Assembly (NCBI GenBank): GCA_017410145.1
Contig: JAFQRJ010000031.1
Coordinates: 28,988-92,987, forward strand
Source: Tyzzerella sp.
GTDB lineage: Bacteria > Bacillota > Clostridia > Lachnospirales > Lachnospiraceae
Direction: 5' to 3'
DNA: 64,000 nucleotides
The translations under genes and the position numbers were made by a program. Shown in pieces: positions 27,491-36,219 of this stretch. Position 1 is the first letter of the stretch; each line of letters opens with the position of its first letter. The notes under the pieces are model-generated. The model ran no database searches and was not told where the DNA came from. It was given only the letters and a program-made list of their open reading frames with translations.

Positions 27491-28003
27491 ATGCCAAAAG
27501 TAGGAATCGTAATGGGAAGTGACTCAGACCTTAAGGTTATGAGTAAAGCAGCAGACATGCTGGAGAAATTTGGTATTGAGTATGAGATGACAATTATTTC
27601 AGCTCACCGTATGCCAGATGTATTTTTCAATTATGCGAAATCAGCAGAAGAGAAAGACTACAAAGTAATTATCGCAGGAGCAGGAATGGCAGCACACCTT
27701 CCGGGTATGTGCGCAGCATTGTTCCCAATGCCGGTTATCGGAGTTCCGATATCGGGAAAGAATTTGGATGGTATGGATGCAGTATATTCCATTTTGCAGA
27801 TGCCACCTGGAATCCCTGTTGCAACAGTTGCAATTGATGGTGGAGCAAATGCAGGTATCTTGGCAGCAAAGATTCTAGCTACATCGAATCCAGAGATTTT
27901 GGATAAGCTGAAAGCATATTCTGTAGAAATGAAAGAAACAGTTCAAGGAAAAGCAGATAAGTTAGCTGAACTTGGATATAAGGAATACGTAAAACAAATG
28001 TAA
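27491..28003 (+). CDS. purE: N5-carboxyaminoimidazole ribonucleotide mutase (class I PurE)
   Basis: 170 residues. Motifs are GIVMGSDSDLKVM at the N-terminus, SAHRMPD and GAGMAAHLPGM, the substrate-binding and catalytic segments of class I PurE. The longer class I form converts N5-CAIR to CAIR. No purK lies in the window. AAGGAG precedes the ATG; it is the first gene of a four-gene purine operon. Confidence 0.94.
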   Translation: MPKVGIVMGSDSDLKVMSKAADMLEKFGIEYEMTIISAHRMPDVFFNYAKSAEEKDYKVIIAGAGMAAHLPGMCAALFPMPVIGVPISGKNLDGMDAVYSILQMPPGIPVATVAIDGGANAGILAAKILATSNPEILDKLKAYSVEMKETVQGKADKLAELGYKEYVKQM

Positions 28004-28024
28004 GACACAATGGAGGATAAAAAG

Positions 28025-29050
28025 ATGGATTATAAGAACGCGGGCGTAGATATTGAAGCTGGTTACAAATCAGTAGAACTTATGAAAAAACATGTTCAGG
28101 CAACAATGAGACCGGAAGTACTCACAAACATCGGCGGATTTTCAGGTGCCTTTTCTATGGAGAAATTTAAAGACATGGAAAAGCCGACTCTTGTTTCCGG
28201 AACAGATGGTGTTGGAACAAAATTAAAATTAGCATTTATCATGGACAAACACGATACAATCGGTATCGACTGTGTGGCAATGTGTGTAAATGACATCGCA
28301 TGTGCAGGGGGAGAACCTTTATTCTTCTTAGACTACATTGCATGTGGTAAAAATGAACCGGAAAAAATTGCAACAATCGTTAGTGGTGTTGCAGACGGAT
28401 GTATCCAATCAGGTGCAGCTTTAATCGGTGGTGAAACAGCAGAAATGCCAGGATTCTATCCGGTTGACGAATACGACCTTGCAGGTTTTGCTGTTGGTGT
28501 CGTAGATGAAAAAGATTTAATTACAGGGAAAGATTTAAAAGCGGGAGATGTGCTTATCGGTATGGCATCTTCAGGCGTACATAGCAATGGTTTTTCACTG
28601 GTTCGTAAAGTGTTCAATATGAGTGAAGAATCTCTTAAGAGAGAATATGATTCTTTGGGATGTACATTGGGTGAAGCATTACTTGCTCCAACAAAAATTT
28701 ATGTAAAAGCATTGCGTACGATTAAAGAATCTGGTATTAAGATTAAAGCATGTAGCCATATTACAGGTGGCGGATTCTATGAAAACATTCCACGTATGTT
28801 AAAAGAAGGTACACATGCTGTTGTTAAAAAAGACAGTTACCCAATCCCACCAATCTTCAAAATGTTAGCAGTAGATGGTGACATCGAAGAACAAATGATG
28901 TACAACACATTTAACATGGGACTTGGTATGATTGTTGCAGTTGATGAAAAAGATGTAGAAGCTACCCTTGCAGCAATCAAAGAAGCTGGAGAAGACGGAT
29001 ATGTAGTTGGTCATATTGAGTCAGGTGACAAAGGAGTTACTTTATGCTAA
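28025..29050 (+). CDS. purM: Phosphoribosylformylglycinamidine cyclo-ligase
   Basis: About 341 residues. It closes FGAM to AIR using ATP. Family segments: [11 protein letters not shown] at the start, [10 protein letters not shown] (ATP-binding), [11 protein letters not shown] and [13 protein letters not shown]. An ATG at 28010 is in frame, but GGAGG at 28013-28017 is placed for the ATG at 28025. The end overlaps purN by 7 bp. Confidence 0.95.
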   Translation: MDYKNAGVDIEAGYKSVELMKKHVQATMRPEVLTNIGGFSGAFSMEKFKDMEKPTLVSGTDGVGTKLKLAFIMDKHDTIGIDCVAMCVNDIACAGGEPLFFLDYIACGKNEPEKIATIVSGVADGCIQSGAALIGGETAEMPGFYPVDEYDLAGFAVGVVDEKDLITGKDLKAGDVLIGMASSGVHSNGFSLVRKVFNMSEESLKREYDSLGCTLGEALLAPTKIYVKALRTIKESGIKIKACSHITGGGFYENIPRMLKEGTHAVVKKDSYPIPPIFKMLAVDGDIEEQMMYNTFNMGLGMIVAVDEKDVEATLAAIKEAGEDGYVVGHIESGDKGVTLC

Positions 29051-29667
29051 GAGTTGTTGTATTGGTTTCCGGTGGAGGAACAAATTTACAAGCAATTATC
29101 GATGCAGTAGATAATGGAGAGATAACGAATACAGAGATTGTCGGCGTTATCAGTAATAATAAAAATGCGTATGCATTAGAAAGAGCAAAGGCGAAGGGAA
29201 TCCCTAACCAATGCATTTCTCCAAAAGATTATGAGACAAGAGCCGAATTCAACGATGCATTGTTGCATGCAGTTGACGAGATGAAAGCCGATTTGCTTGT
29301 GCTTGCCGGTTTCCTTGTAGTTATTCCGGAGAAGATGATTGAACAATATAGAAATCGCATCATCAATATCCATCCATCTCTGATTCCGTCATTCTGTGGG
29401 ACGGGATTCTATGGCTTGAAGGTACATGAAGCGGCTTTGGAAAAAGGCGTGAAAGTGGTAGGAGCAACCGTTCATTTTGTGGACGAAGGAACTGATACAG
29501 GCGCAATTATTTTACAGAAAGCAGTTGCTGTAGAAAAAGGGGATACCCCAGAGTTGTTACAACGCAGAGTCATGGAACAGGCAGAGTGGAAGATTTTGCC
29601 GAAGGCAATTGATTTGATTGCAAATGACAAACTGGAAATGATTGACGGAAAAGTGTGGATAAAATAG
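29044..29667 (+). CDS. purN: Phosphoribosylglycinamide formyltransferase
   Basis: 207 residues. It transfers formyl from 10-formyl-THF to GAR. It opens with [13 protein letters not shown], and the catalytic part has [11 protein letters not shown], with the [17 protein letters not shown] segment. The start overlaps purM by 7 bp, and purD follows after 11 bp. Confidence 0.95.
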   Translation: MLRVVVLVSGGGTNLQAIIDAVDNGEITNTEIVGVISNNKNAYALERAKAKGIPNQCISPKDYETRAEFNDALLHAVDEMKADLLVLAGFLVVIPEKMIEQYRNRIINIHPSLIPSFCGTGFYGLKVHEAALEKGVKVVGATVHFVDEGTDTGAIILQKAVAVEKGDTPELLQRRVMEQAEWKILPKAIDLIANDKLEMIDGKVWIK

Positions 29668-29678
29668 GAGAATTTCAG

Positions 29679-30950
29679 ATGAAAGTATTAATCGTAGGAA
29701 GTGGCGGAAGAGAACATGCAATTGCATGGAAAGTAGCCCAAAGCGAGAAAGTAGATAAGATTTACTGCGCACCGGGAAATGCGGGCTGTGCAGAATATGC
29801 AGAATGTGTTGCAATCGGTGCAATGGAATTTGACAAGTTAGTTTCGTTTGCAAAGGAAAAAGAAATTGACCTTACGGTAATCGGTATGGATGACCCGTTG
29901 GTTGGCGGAGTAGTGGATGCCTTTGAAGAAGCGGGACTTCGTGTGTTTGGACCACGCAAAAATGCAGCGATTTTGGAAGGCTCAAAAGCATTTTCCAAAG
30001 ACTTGATGAAAAAATACAATATTCCAACAGCGGCGTATGAGAATTTTGACAATGCAGAAGAGGCACTTCGCTACTTGGAGACAGCAAAATTCCCAATCGT
30101 GTTAAAGGCTGACGGTCTTGCGCTTGGAAAAGGTGTATTAATCTGTAATACATTAGAAGAAGCACAAGAAGGCGTTCGTTCGATTATGTTGGATAAGCAA
30201 TTCGGTACCGCTGGAAATCGTATGGTTATCGAAGAGTTTATGACGGGACGTGAAGTTTCTGTGTTATCTTTTGTGGATGGGAACACAATTAAAACGATGA
30301 CCTCTGCACAAGACCACAAACGTGCAAAGGATGGAGACCAAGGACTTAACACAGGTGGTATGGGTACATTTTCACCAAGCCCATTCTACACAGAAGAAGT
30401 TGACGAGTTCTGTAAGAAATATATTTATCAGCCAACTGTTGATGCAATGAAGGCAGAAGGCAGAGGATTTAAAGGAATTATTTTCTTTGGATTGATGCTG
30501 ACACCAGATGGTCCACGTGTATTGGAATACAATGCTCGTTTCGGTGATCCGGAAACACAGGTAGTGTTGCCACGTATGAAGAGTGACATTGTAGAAGTGT
30601 TTGAGGCTTGTATCGATGGAACATTAGACAAAGTAGAATTGGAATTTGAAGATAATGCAGCAGTATGCGTTGTACTTGCATCAGACGGATATCCATTGAG
30701 CTATGAAAAAGGATTCCCAATCGAAGGCTTGGATGAATTCCAAAAACACGAAGGATATTATTGCTTCCATGCAGGAACCAAGTTTGACGGTGATGCTATC
30801 GTGACAAACGGTGGACGTGTACTTGGAGTTACTGCTAAGGGAAAAGACTTAAAAGAAGCAAGAGCAAATGCTTATGCTGCAACAGAGTGGGTAAATTTTG
30901 CAAACAAATATAAGAGAAATGACATCGGAAAAGCAATTGATGAAGCTTAG
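29679..30950 (+). CDS. purD: Phosphoribosylamine-glycine ligase
   Basis: About 423 residues. It makes GAR from phosphoribosylamine, glycine and ATP. ATP-grasp features: GSGGREHAIAW at the start, KADGLALGKGV, QDHKRAKDGDQGLNTGGMG and EYNARFGDPETQ. An in-frame upstream start (29655) overlaps purN, but AGGAG at about 29666 sets the ATG at 29679. It ends the operon before a strong hairpin. Confidence 0.95.
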   Translation: MKVLIVGSGGREHAIAWKVAQSEKVDKIYCAPGNAGCAEYAECVAIGAMEFDKLVSFAKEKEIDLTVIGMDDPLVGGVVDAFEEAGLRVFGPRKNAAILEGSKAFSKDLMKKYNIPTAAYENFDNAEEALRYLETAKFPIVLKADGLALGKGVLICNTLEEAQEGVRSIMLDKQFGTAGNRMVIEEFMTGREVSVLSFVDGNTIKTMTSAQDHKRAKDGDQGLNTGGMGTFSPSPFYTEEVDEFCKKYIYQPTVDAMKAEGRGFKGIIFFGLMLTPDGPRVLEYNARFGDPETQVVLPRMKSDIVEVFEACIDGTLDKVELEFEDNAAVCVVLASDGYPLSYEKGFPIEGLDEFQKHEGYYCFHAGTKFDGDAIVTNGGRVLGVTAKGKDLKEARANAYAATEWVNFANKYKRNDIGKAIDEA

Positions 30951-30962
30951 AAGATAATGTGA

Positions 30963-30990
30963 GGGCTCTACGACTTACGTCGTGGGGCCT
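30963..30990 (+). terminator. Terminator of the purine operon
   Basis: GGCTCTACGAC (30964-30974) pairs with GTCGTGGGGCC (30979-30989) over a 4-base loop (two G-T pairs), followed by TGTTTTA. The stem sequence is strikingly close to the terminal repeat of the adjacent mobile element. Confidence 0.75.
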
Positions 30991-30998
30991 GTTTTAAT

Positions 30999-31459
30999 GG
31001 CTCTACAACAAATGTTGGGGTTAGAGTTTCTTAGATGCCCATTTCACAAAAAGTCACTTATAAAAAGCATGTTTGAACAGACCGTGTTCTGAGCGATATT
31101 ATGTTCTCGCCAACCAGGTGAAAGATTCTAGAAAGTCTAAGAAACTGCGTTCAGAAATGTGATTACGATAGCGCGTCAAAAACTCGCAAACTCAGACAAT
31201 TTGCCGCGCTATCGCATTTTCTGAACTGCAGTTTCAAGACTTTCTAAAGAATCTTTCAATGTTATCTCATACATAATATCGTTCAGAACAATGGGCTGTG
31301 AGTTTGCTTTTTATATGTGTAATAGGTTCTGTGAAATGGGCATCTTAGAAACTCTTGTTTTTTGAAAACTTGCTTCGCAAGAAAAAGATGTAGCAAACAC
31401 TACATCCTTCAATGTCTATCGTACGCATCGCCTCATATCCCAACATTTGTTGTAGAGCC
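30999..31459. mobile_element. Non-autonomous palindromic element (ISL3-type MITE candidate)
   Basis: 461 bp with no open frame. The ends are 21-bp perfect inverted repeats starting GGCTCTACAACAAATG (30999-31019 and 31439-31459). Both are flanked by the 8-bp direct repeat GTTTTAAT (30991-30998 and 31460-31467), the mark of transposition with an 8-bp target duplication. The interior is also palindromic: the left arm 31021-31175 matches the reverse complement of 31205-31355 with many small gaps, and the centre lies between GATAGCGCG (31167-31175) and CGCGCTATC (31205-31213). The right arm has about 80 extra bases (31357-31437) with two small hairpins. An 8-bp duplication and GGCTCT ends fit the ISL3 family. 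This element fills the gene-free stretch 30951-31594. Confidence 0.8.
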
Positions 31460-31508
31460 GTTTTAATTTCAAAGTCCATTCGGTTGAAGCATCAGAGAGA
31501 AAATTCAC

Positions 31509-31537
31509 TTGCTGAAATAACGTATATATGATATAAT
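31509..31537 (+). promoter_or_regulatory. Promoter of the HTH-AAA-nuclease gene
   Basis: TTGCTG (31509-31514), 17-bp spacer, TATAAT (31532-31537), with TGA immediately before the -10. Confidence 0.7.
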
Positions 31538-31594
31538 ACAGAAAAACTAAATGAAGTAAATTTATGGTATCAACATTGTGGGGAGATGGTTAGT

Positions 31595-33550
31595 ATGGAT
31601 TATGTAGTTATAACAGATGATATGACATTTACAATTGAAGCAATTGCAAAGATGACGAATGACGATATTATTGACCGTTTGGTTGCGTATCGGAACCTGT
31701 TGCATAAGACAAGTCAGGATATTGCAGATGCCATAGGAATTTCGGTTACAGAAGTTGAACGTATGGAGAGCAAGCAGGAGATAACACCGATTCCTATGTT
31801 GAAGCAGTATGCGGATAGTTTGGGGATGGAGCTGCGATTTGAGACAAGTGCTGACAAGAGAATTACCAAAAGAAGACCATTGCCTATTGGTGTCACAGAT
31901 TTTCGTACATTGTCTTCAAAATTTAGTTATGTTGATAAAACTTTACTTATCAAAGAAATTTTAGAACAGGAAACGACTGTGACATTATTCACCCGCCCAC
32001 GACGTTTTGGGAAAACATCAAACATGGATATGCTTCGAGTGTTTTTTGAGAAAACGGAAGATGATACATCTGTATATTTTAAGGATAAAAAAATTTGGAG
32101 ATGTGGAGAGGATTATAGAAAACATCAAGGACAATACCCAGTTATTTTTCTTACATTTAAGGATGTAAAATATGCAACATGGGAGGATAACATTAACTGT
32201 TTGAAATTCATTCTTGCAACAGAGTTTAATAGACATCAGGAATTGTTCGAAAGTGATAAATGTGACAAGTTTGAAAAACGATATTATAAGAAAGTAGCAT
32301 ATGGGGAGGCAACGGAGATAGAATTAGCGCAAGCGTTGTTGTTCTTGTCGCGTATGCTTGCAAAGCATCATGGAAAGAAGGCATTTATTATGATTGACGA
32401 GTATGATACGCCCATACAGCAAGGGCATATGCGTGGATATTATGACCAGGCAGTTACATTTATGCGTAATTTCCTGTCGATAGGCTTAAAGGATAATCAT
32501 TATCTCGCATATGGATTTTTGACTGGTATTCTTCGTGTTGCCAAGGAAAGTATTTTTAGTAGCTTGAATAATGTAAAAGTAAATTCTGTATTGGATGATC
32601 AATACAGTGAATTTTTTGGCTTTACTCCTGAAGAGGTGCAACAGCTGGTGGTGTACTATGGTGTTCCGGAAAAGTATGAGGAAATATGTGAATGGTATGA
32701 TGGTTATCGATTTGGTCAAACAGATATTTTTAATCCTTGGTCGGTAATTGGATACTTAGATAATCAATGTAAACCACAGGCATATTGGGTGTCGACTGCG
32801 AAAAATGATGTGATAGGAGAGATTCTGACTAAGGTGTCAAATGAGACTAGAAAAGAATTGCACATGTTATTGCAAGGACAATCCGTATGTACACAGGTGG
32901 ACACGAGTGTGATTTATCCAGAACTTCAAGATGATTCCGCATCGGTGTATAGTTTTCTACTGGTATCTGGATATTTAAAAGTTGTAAAAAAACATTTAAT
33001 AAACGGGGAATACATATGTGAAGTGGCGATTCCAAACATAGAACTTTTTTCTGTTTTTAGAAAAGAAATCCTCAGTAAGATGAAACATGTGATCCCACCA
33101 TCTACGGTTATGAAGATTCATGAGGCATTATATAAAAATGATGCAGAGGGTCTACAAAGGGAACTTCATAAGTTGTTATTGCAAACAGTAAGTTATAACG
33201 ATGCTGCAAGCGAAAATTTTTATCATGGCTTTGTACTCGGACTTTGTGCAATGCTGGATAACCGTTATTATGTGACCTCAAATAGAGAGTCCGGCGAAGG
33301 GAGATTTGATATCGGGCTTATGCCACGACAGCTAGAACTACCAGGCATCTTAATGGAGTTGAAGTCTGCAAAGAGTATGACAGAAGAGTTGAAAGAATTA
33401 GCGCAAAAAGCCCTTGAGCAGATTGAAAGTAAAAAATATGATGAGGATATGAAAATGCAGGGAGTTCATGAAATATATAAGTATGGAGTGGCGTTTTGTG
33501 GAAAAGACGTGGAAGTTGTAACAAAAATAGGAACGGCGGGCTGTGTGTGA
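31595..33550 (+). CDS. HTH / AAA-ATPase-like / PD-(D/E)XK nuclease-like protein
   Basis: About 651 residues. An N-terminal XRE-like helix-turn-helix (TSQDIADAIGISVTEVERME, about 35-55) is followed by the AAA-ATPase-like domain (PF09820 type), opening RRPLPIGVTDFRTL and with Walker A-like RPRRFGKTSN and Walker B-like AFIMIDEYDTP. The end is the PD-(D/E)XK_9-type nuclease-like domain with RFDIGLMP and ILMELKSAK. This family is abundant in gut Bacteroidetes and Lachnospiraceae and its role is unknown. The ATG at 31586 sits on the GGGGAG site itself, so the ATG at 31595 is preferred. It is monocistronic. Confidence 0.85.
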   Translation: MDYVVITDDMTFTIEAIAKMTNDDIIDRLVAYRNLLHKTSQDIADAIGISVTEVERMESKQEITPIPMLKQYADSLGMELRFETSADKRITKRRPLPIGVTDFRTLSSKFSYVDKTLLIKEILEQETTVTLFTRPRRFGKTSNMDMLRVFFEKTEDDTSVYFKDKKIWRCGEDYRKHQGQYPVIFLTFKDVKYATWEDNINCLKFILATEFNRHQELFESDKCDKFEKRYYKKVAYGEATEIELAQALLFLSRMLAKHHGKKAFIMIDEYDTPIQQGHMRGYYDQAVTFMRNFLSIGLKDNHYLAYGFLTGILRVAKESIFSSLNNVKVNSVLDDQYSEFFGFTPEEVQQLVVYYGVPEKYEEICEWYDGYRFGQTDIFNPWSVIGYLDNQCKPQAYWVSTAKNDVIGEILTKVSNETRKELHMLLQGQSVCTQVDTSVIYPELQDDSASVYSFLLVSGYLKVVKKHLINGEYICEVAIPNIELFSVFRKEILSKMKHVIPPSTVMKIHEALYKNDAEGLQRELHKLLLQTVSYNDAASENFYHGFVLGLCAMLDNRYYVTSNRESGEGRFDIGLMPRQLELPGILMELKSAKSMTEELKELAQKALEQIESKKYDEDMKMQGVHEIYKYGVAFCGKDVEVVTKIGTAGCV

Positions 33551-33570
33551 TAGAGAATTAAATTAATAAA

Positions 33571-33610
33571 AGGATGTGATTCGGGTTAGATAAATCACAT
33601 CCTTTTTTTT
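33571..33610. terminator. Strong bidirectional terminator
   Basis: AGGATGTGATT (33571-33581) pairs with AATCACATCCT (33593-33603), followed by nine T. The reverse strand also ends in a T-run, so it can serve the convergent araC-type gene. Confidence 0.9.
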
Positions 33611-33664
33611 TGTGCATCAAGCATGGAAATATGTTCCAGACTTTAGAGTACCCAAACAATGCTA

Positions 33665-34510
33665 TTATATTACATGTCTTTTAGAAAATTCCTTTGGGGA
33701 AACCCCGAATTTCTTTTTGAACTCTGCAGCAAAATGACTTGGAGAGGAGATGCCAACCTTGTTTGCTACATCAATAATTGTCATTTTATAATCTTTCAGT
33801 AGAAGGGAAGCATATTCCATTCGTTTATCATTACGATATTGTACAATTGTTTGCCCTGTTTCGCTTTCAAATTGCTTGATTAAGGTAGCAGGACTGAGAG
33901 GAAACATTTGATATATAGCTACCAAAGGTTCGTCTAGGAACAAATAATTATCAAAATAGGTACGCAGAGTGAAGGCGTGTTTATTTTTTGTGGAAGTCTC
34001 AGAAAATATATCTCCCTTAAAAAACATGAAATAGATGAGATTATGTATATAATTTTGGAATTCCATCTCGTGGCGAAATGAAGTACGACTTCCAATCATT
34101 TCATGAGCCTCGTAGAGTAAAAAGGAGGCAACATTTGGTGATAACATTGTTTCTTTGTATTTAGTTGTCAGGATGTCCATGCGCTCAGGGAAAAACTTCT
34201 CCAAGGTCTCTCTTAAGTAATCTTCTTTAAAAAAGAACGTGAAATGATTACTGTCAGGAATACAAGGAGTTAGAGAGTGAACGGTGTTTGTTCCTAAATA
34301 AATCAAAGTATTCTTTTGGAAATGTCGCGTTGTTCCTTCAAAAGCATGGAGCCACTCTCCAGAAGTTATCAGCGAGAACTCGGCAAAACCGTCATGAATG
34401 TGGGTTGGTGCATCGACATTCGTAAAAAGAAATCCAACTTCGTTTTCCAGTGAAGGTGCATGGAATTCAATGGTGTGATGAATAATATTCTTTTTGGTGC
34501 TCAATGTCAT
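33665..34510 (-). CDS. AraC-family transcriptional regulator of the glycan locus
   Basis: About 281 residues. A cupin-like sensing domain lies at the N-terminus (THIHDGFAEFSLITSGEW). Two helix-turn-helix motifs are at the C-terminus: LVAIYQMFPLSPATLIKQFE, then IIDVANKVGISSPSHFAAEF and the closing KKFGVSPKEF. An upstream frame to 34564 lacks a ribosome site, while AAGGAA fits the ATG at 34510. It is transcribed away from the glycan operon across a shared control region and is the likely sugar-responsive regulator of that operon. Confidence 0.9.
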   Translation of the reverse strand: MTLSTKKNIIHHTIEFHAPSLENEVGFLFTNVDAPTHIHDGFAEFSLITSGEWLHAFEGTTRHFQKNTLIYLGTNTVHSLTPCIPDSNHFTFFFKEDYLRETLEKFFPERMDILTTKYKETMLSPNVASFLLYEAHEMIGSRTSFRHEMEFQNYIHNLIYFMFFKGDIFSETSTKNKHAFTLRTYFDNYLFLDEPLVAIYQMFPLSPATLIKQFESETGQTIVQYRNDKRMEYASLLLKDYKMTIIDVANKVGISSPSHFAAEFKKKFGVSPKEFSKRHVI

Positions 34511-34535
34511 CAATTCCTTTCGTCTAATTGCACAA

Positions 34536-34564
34536 ATTATACCACTTTTTTTGCACATAAACAA
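34536..34564 (-). promoter_or_regulatory. Promoter of the AraC-type regulator
   Basis: Reverse strand: TTGTTT (34564-34559), 17-bp spacer, TATAAT (34541-34536). The -35 is next to one half of the inverted repeat at 34566-34576. Confidence 0.7.
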
Positions 34565-34565
34565 G

Positions 34566-34620
34566 AAAATGAACGAGTGTTTTTTAAAAAATATATAATT
34601 TAAAAAAAATCGTTCATTTT
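34566..34620. promoter_or_regulatory. Inverted-repeat operator between regulator and glycan operon
   Basis: AAAATGAACGA (34566-34576) and TCGTTCATTTT (34610-34620) are 11-bp perfect arms, 44 bp centre to centre (about four helical turns), with a very AT-rich interior. Each arm would place a bound protein beside one of the two divergent promoters, as expected for an AraC-type dimer. Confidence 0.6.
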
Positions 34621-34656
34621 TCTAAAAAAACAATAGATATTGGTAGTACAGAAAAA

Positions 34657-34662
34657 TATAAT
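34657..34662 (+). promoter_or_regulatory. Candidate -10 box of the glycan operon
   Basis: A perfect TATAAT with only TAGATA at the -35 position (34634-34639). The weak -35 suggests need for an activator. The leader before AAGGAGG (34671-34677) would be very short. Confidence 0.4.
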
Positions 34663-34686
34663 TATATTAAAAGGAGGAATGCATAT

Positions 34687-36183
34687 ATGAAAAGGAGGAT
34701 TAGTTTCTTAATTATGTTAACGACAATAGTTTCTATGATGGGCTGTGGTTCAGCAGGAAAAGAACCCAATATCAAAGTTACGGAAGGTACTCCGACTTAT
34801 GAAGACAATGCTCATATCGAACGTGGTGCATATTGTATGCCGGCGAAAGAGGACTATTTATACCCAGATTCGATAAATGGAGCTAGGGATGAATCCAGAG
34901 TTGGCTGGGCGAGCAATATCAATGAGCAAGAGTTTCGGGATTACAAGGATGCAGGATTCACCTTCATGTTAACGGAGTATAACGGAGACTGGGAAGAAAA
35001 CGAAAAATTCAGCGAAAGCAATCTATATACGACCATGGAGTTGGCTGAAAAGGTTGGCATACCAGTGATTGTACATACAGGACCGCTAGAACGTTATACA
35101 GCAACAGATGATTTTAGAATTTCAGATGAAAACAAAGCGTATTTACAGAAGATGGTTTCCACTCTTTCTACTTACCAAATGTTCCGTGGGTTCTCGTTTA
35201 AAGATGAACCAAAAGCAGAATTTGCTCCGACATTCAAAGCATACAAAGAGTACTTACTTACTTTGAAACCAGATGCCATGTTCTTTGGTAGCTTTCATCC
35301 AATTTATGGTAGTGCTCATGTAAGTTTTTCATCAAACAATCAAAATGCGGTTGAAGAGTACTCAAAATATATAGACACATATTTGGAAAATATGAATTCA
35401 TTTACCTATGACTATTATCCGCTTCGTGTAGATGGTTCTCGAAAAGTCAATTTCATCATGGATAGTTTCTATGAAAATTTAGAATTGGTTGCAACCAAGG
35501 CTAAGAATCATGGAAATGCAAAGATTGGTTTGACCATACAAAGCAGTAGCTACGGCCAACCAGGTATGCAGGATTCGTCTTCTCATGCCAGAACGATTTC
35601 TACAAAGGAAGATATCGGCTTCCAGATGTATAGCGCATTGGCTTACGGTGTGAAGGAATTTGGTTACTTTACATACTGGCTACATTGGGGAACTACAGAC
35701 CCAACGGCAGAGACCTTCTACGATGCAATGGTAATGCCGCCAGAAACAAACGGTGGTCCTGGTGTGAAAACAGATGCTTACTATGCAGTACAGGCAATGA
35801 ATCAGGAACTTGAAAAGTTTGACCATGTGATGCTGAACTTCAATTGGCAAGGTACAATGGCAGTTGCGCCAGAAGGCAAGACAAAGAGCATGGTACTCGG
35901 CAAAATCAGTGATTATAAAAATGAACGTGTGAAAGAAGTTTCTGTTTCTGAGGAAACCATTATCGGCTGCTTGAAAGACGGAGAAGGTTACGACGGATAC
36001 ATGATTGTAAATGCAACGGAGCCAAGTGAAGGGAAGAGTGATAAAGTGACAATTTCCTTCTACAAAGCAACAAAAGCAATTGCATATATACACGGAGAGG
36101 AACAGACAATCACATTAGAAAACGGCAGTTACACATTTGAAATTGGTGCCGGAGAAGGTGTGTTTGTAATTCCAATCGTGTAG
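34687..36183 (+). CDS. Lipoprotein with putative TIM-barrel glycosidase-like domain
   Basis: 498 residues. A lipoprotein signal peptide ends in MMGC (Cys about 20), so it is anchored outside the membrane. The rest is homologous to the last 410 residues of the 1441-residue protein downstream. Shared segments are DYKDAGFTF, FRGFSFKDEP, SFHPIYG, FTYDYYPLR, IGFQMYSALAYG, YFTYWLHW, IIGCLKDGEGYDG and a closing VFVIP. The DEP after a hydrophobic strand resembles the acid/base position of clan GH-A enzymes. I cannot assign a CAZy family; activity is inferred. AAGGAGG precedes the ATG. First gene of the operon. Confidence 0.75.
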   Translation: MKRRISFLIMLTTIVSMMGCGSAGKEPNIKVTEGTPTYEDNAHIERGAYCMPAKEDYLYPDSINGARDESRVGWASNINEQEFRDYKDAGFTFMLTEYNGDWEENEKFSESNLYTTMELAEKVGIPVIVHTGPLERYTATDDFRISDENKAYLQKMVSTLSTYQMFRGFSFKDEPKAEFAPTFKAYKEYLLTLKPDAMFFGSFHPIYGSAHVSFSSNNQNAVEEYSKYIDTYLENMNSFTYDYYPLRVDGSRKVNFIMDSFYENLELVATKAKNHGNAKIGLTIQSSSYGQPGMQDSSSHARTISTKEDIGFQMYSALAYGVKEFGYFTYWLHWGTTDPTAETFYDAMVMPPETNGGPGVKTDAYYAVQAMNQELEKFDHVMLNFNWQGTMAVAPEGKTKSMVLGKISDYKNERVKEVSVSEETIIGCLKDGEGYDGYMIVNATEPSEGKSDKVTISFYKATKAIAYIHGEEQTITLENGSYTFEIGAGEGVFVIPIV

Positions 36184-36219
36184 AACAAAAAAATACTATT
36201 AAAAAGGAGGAAAAAAGTA

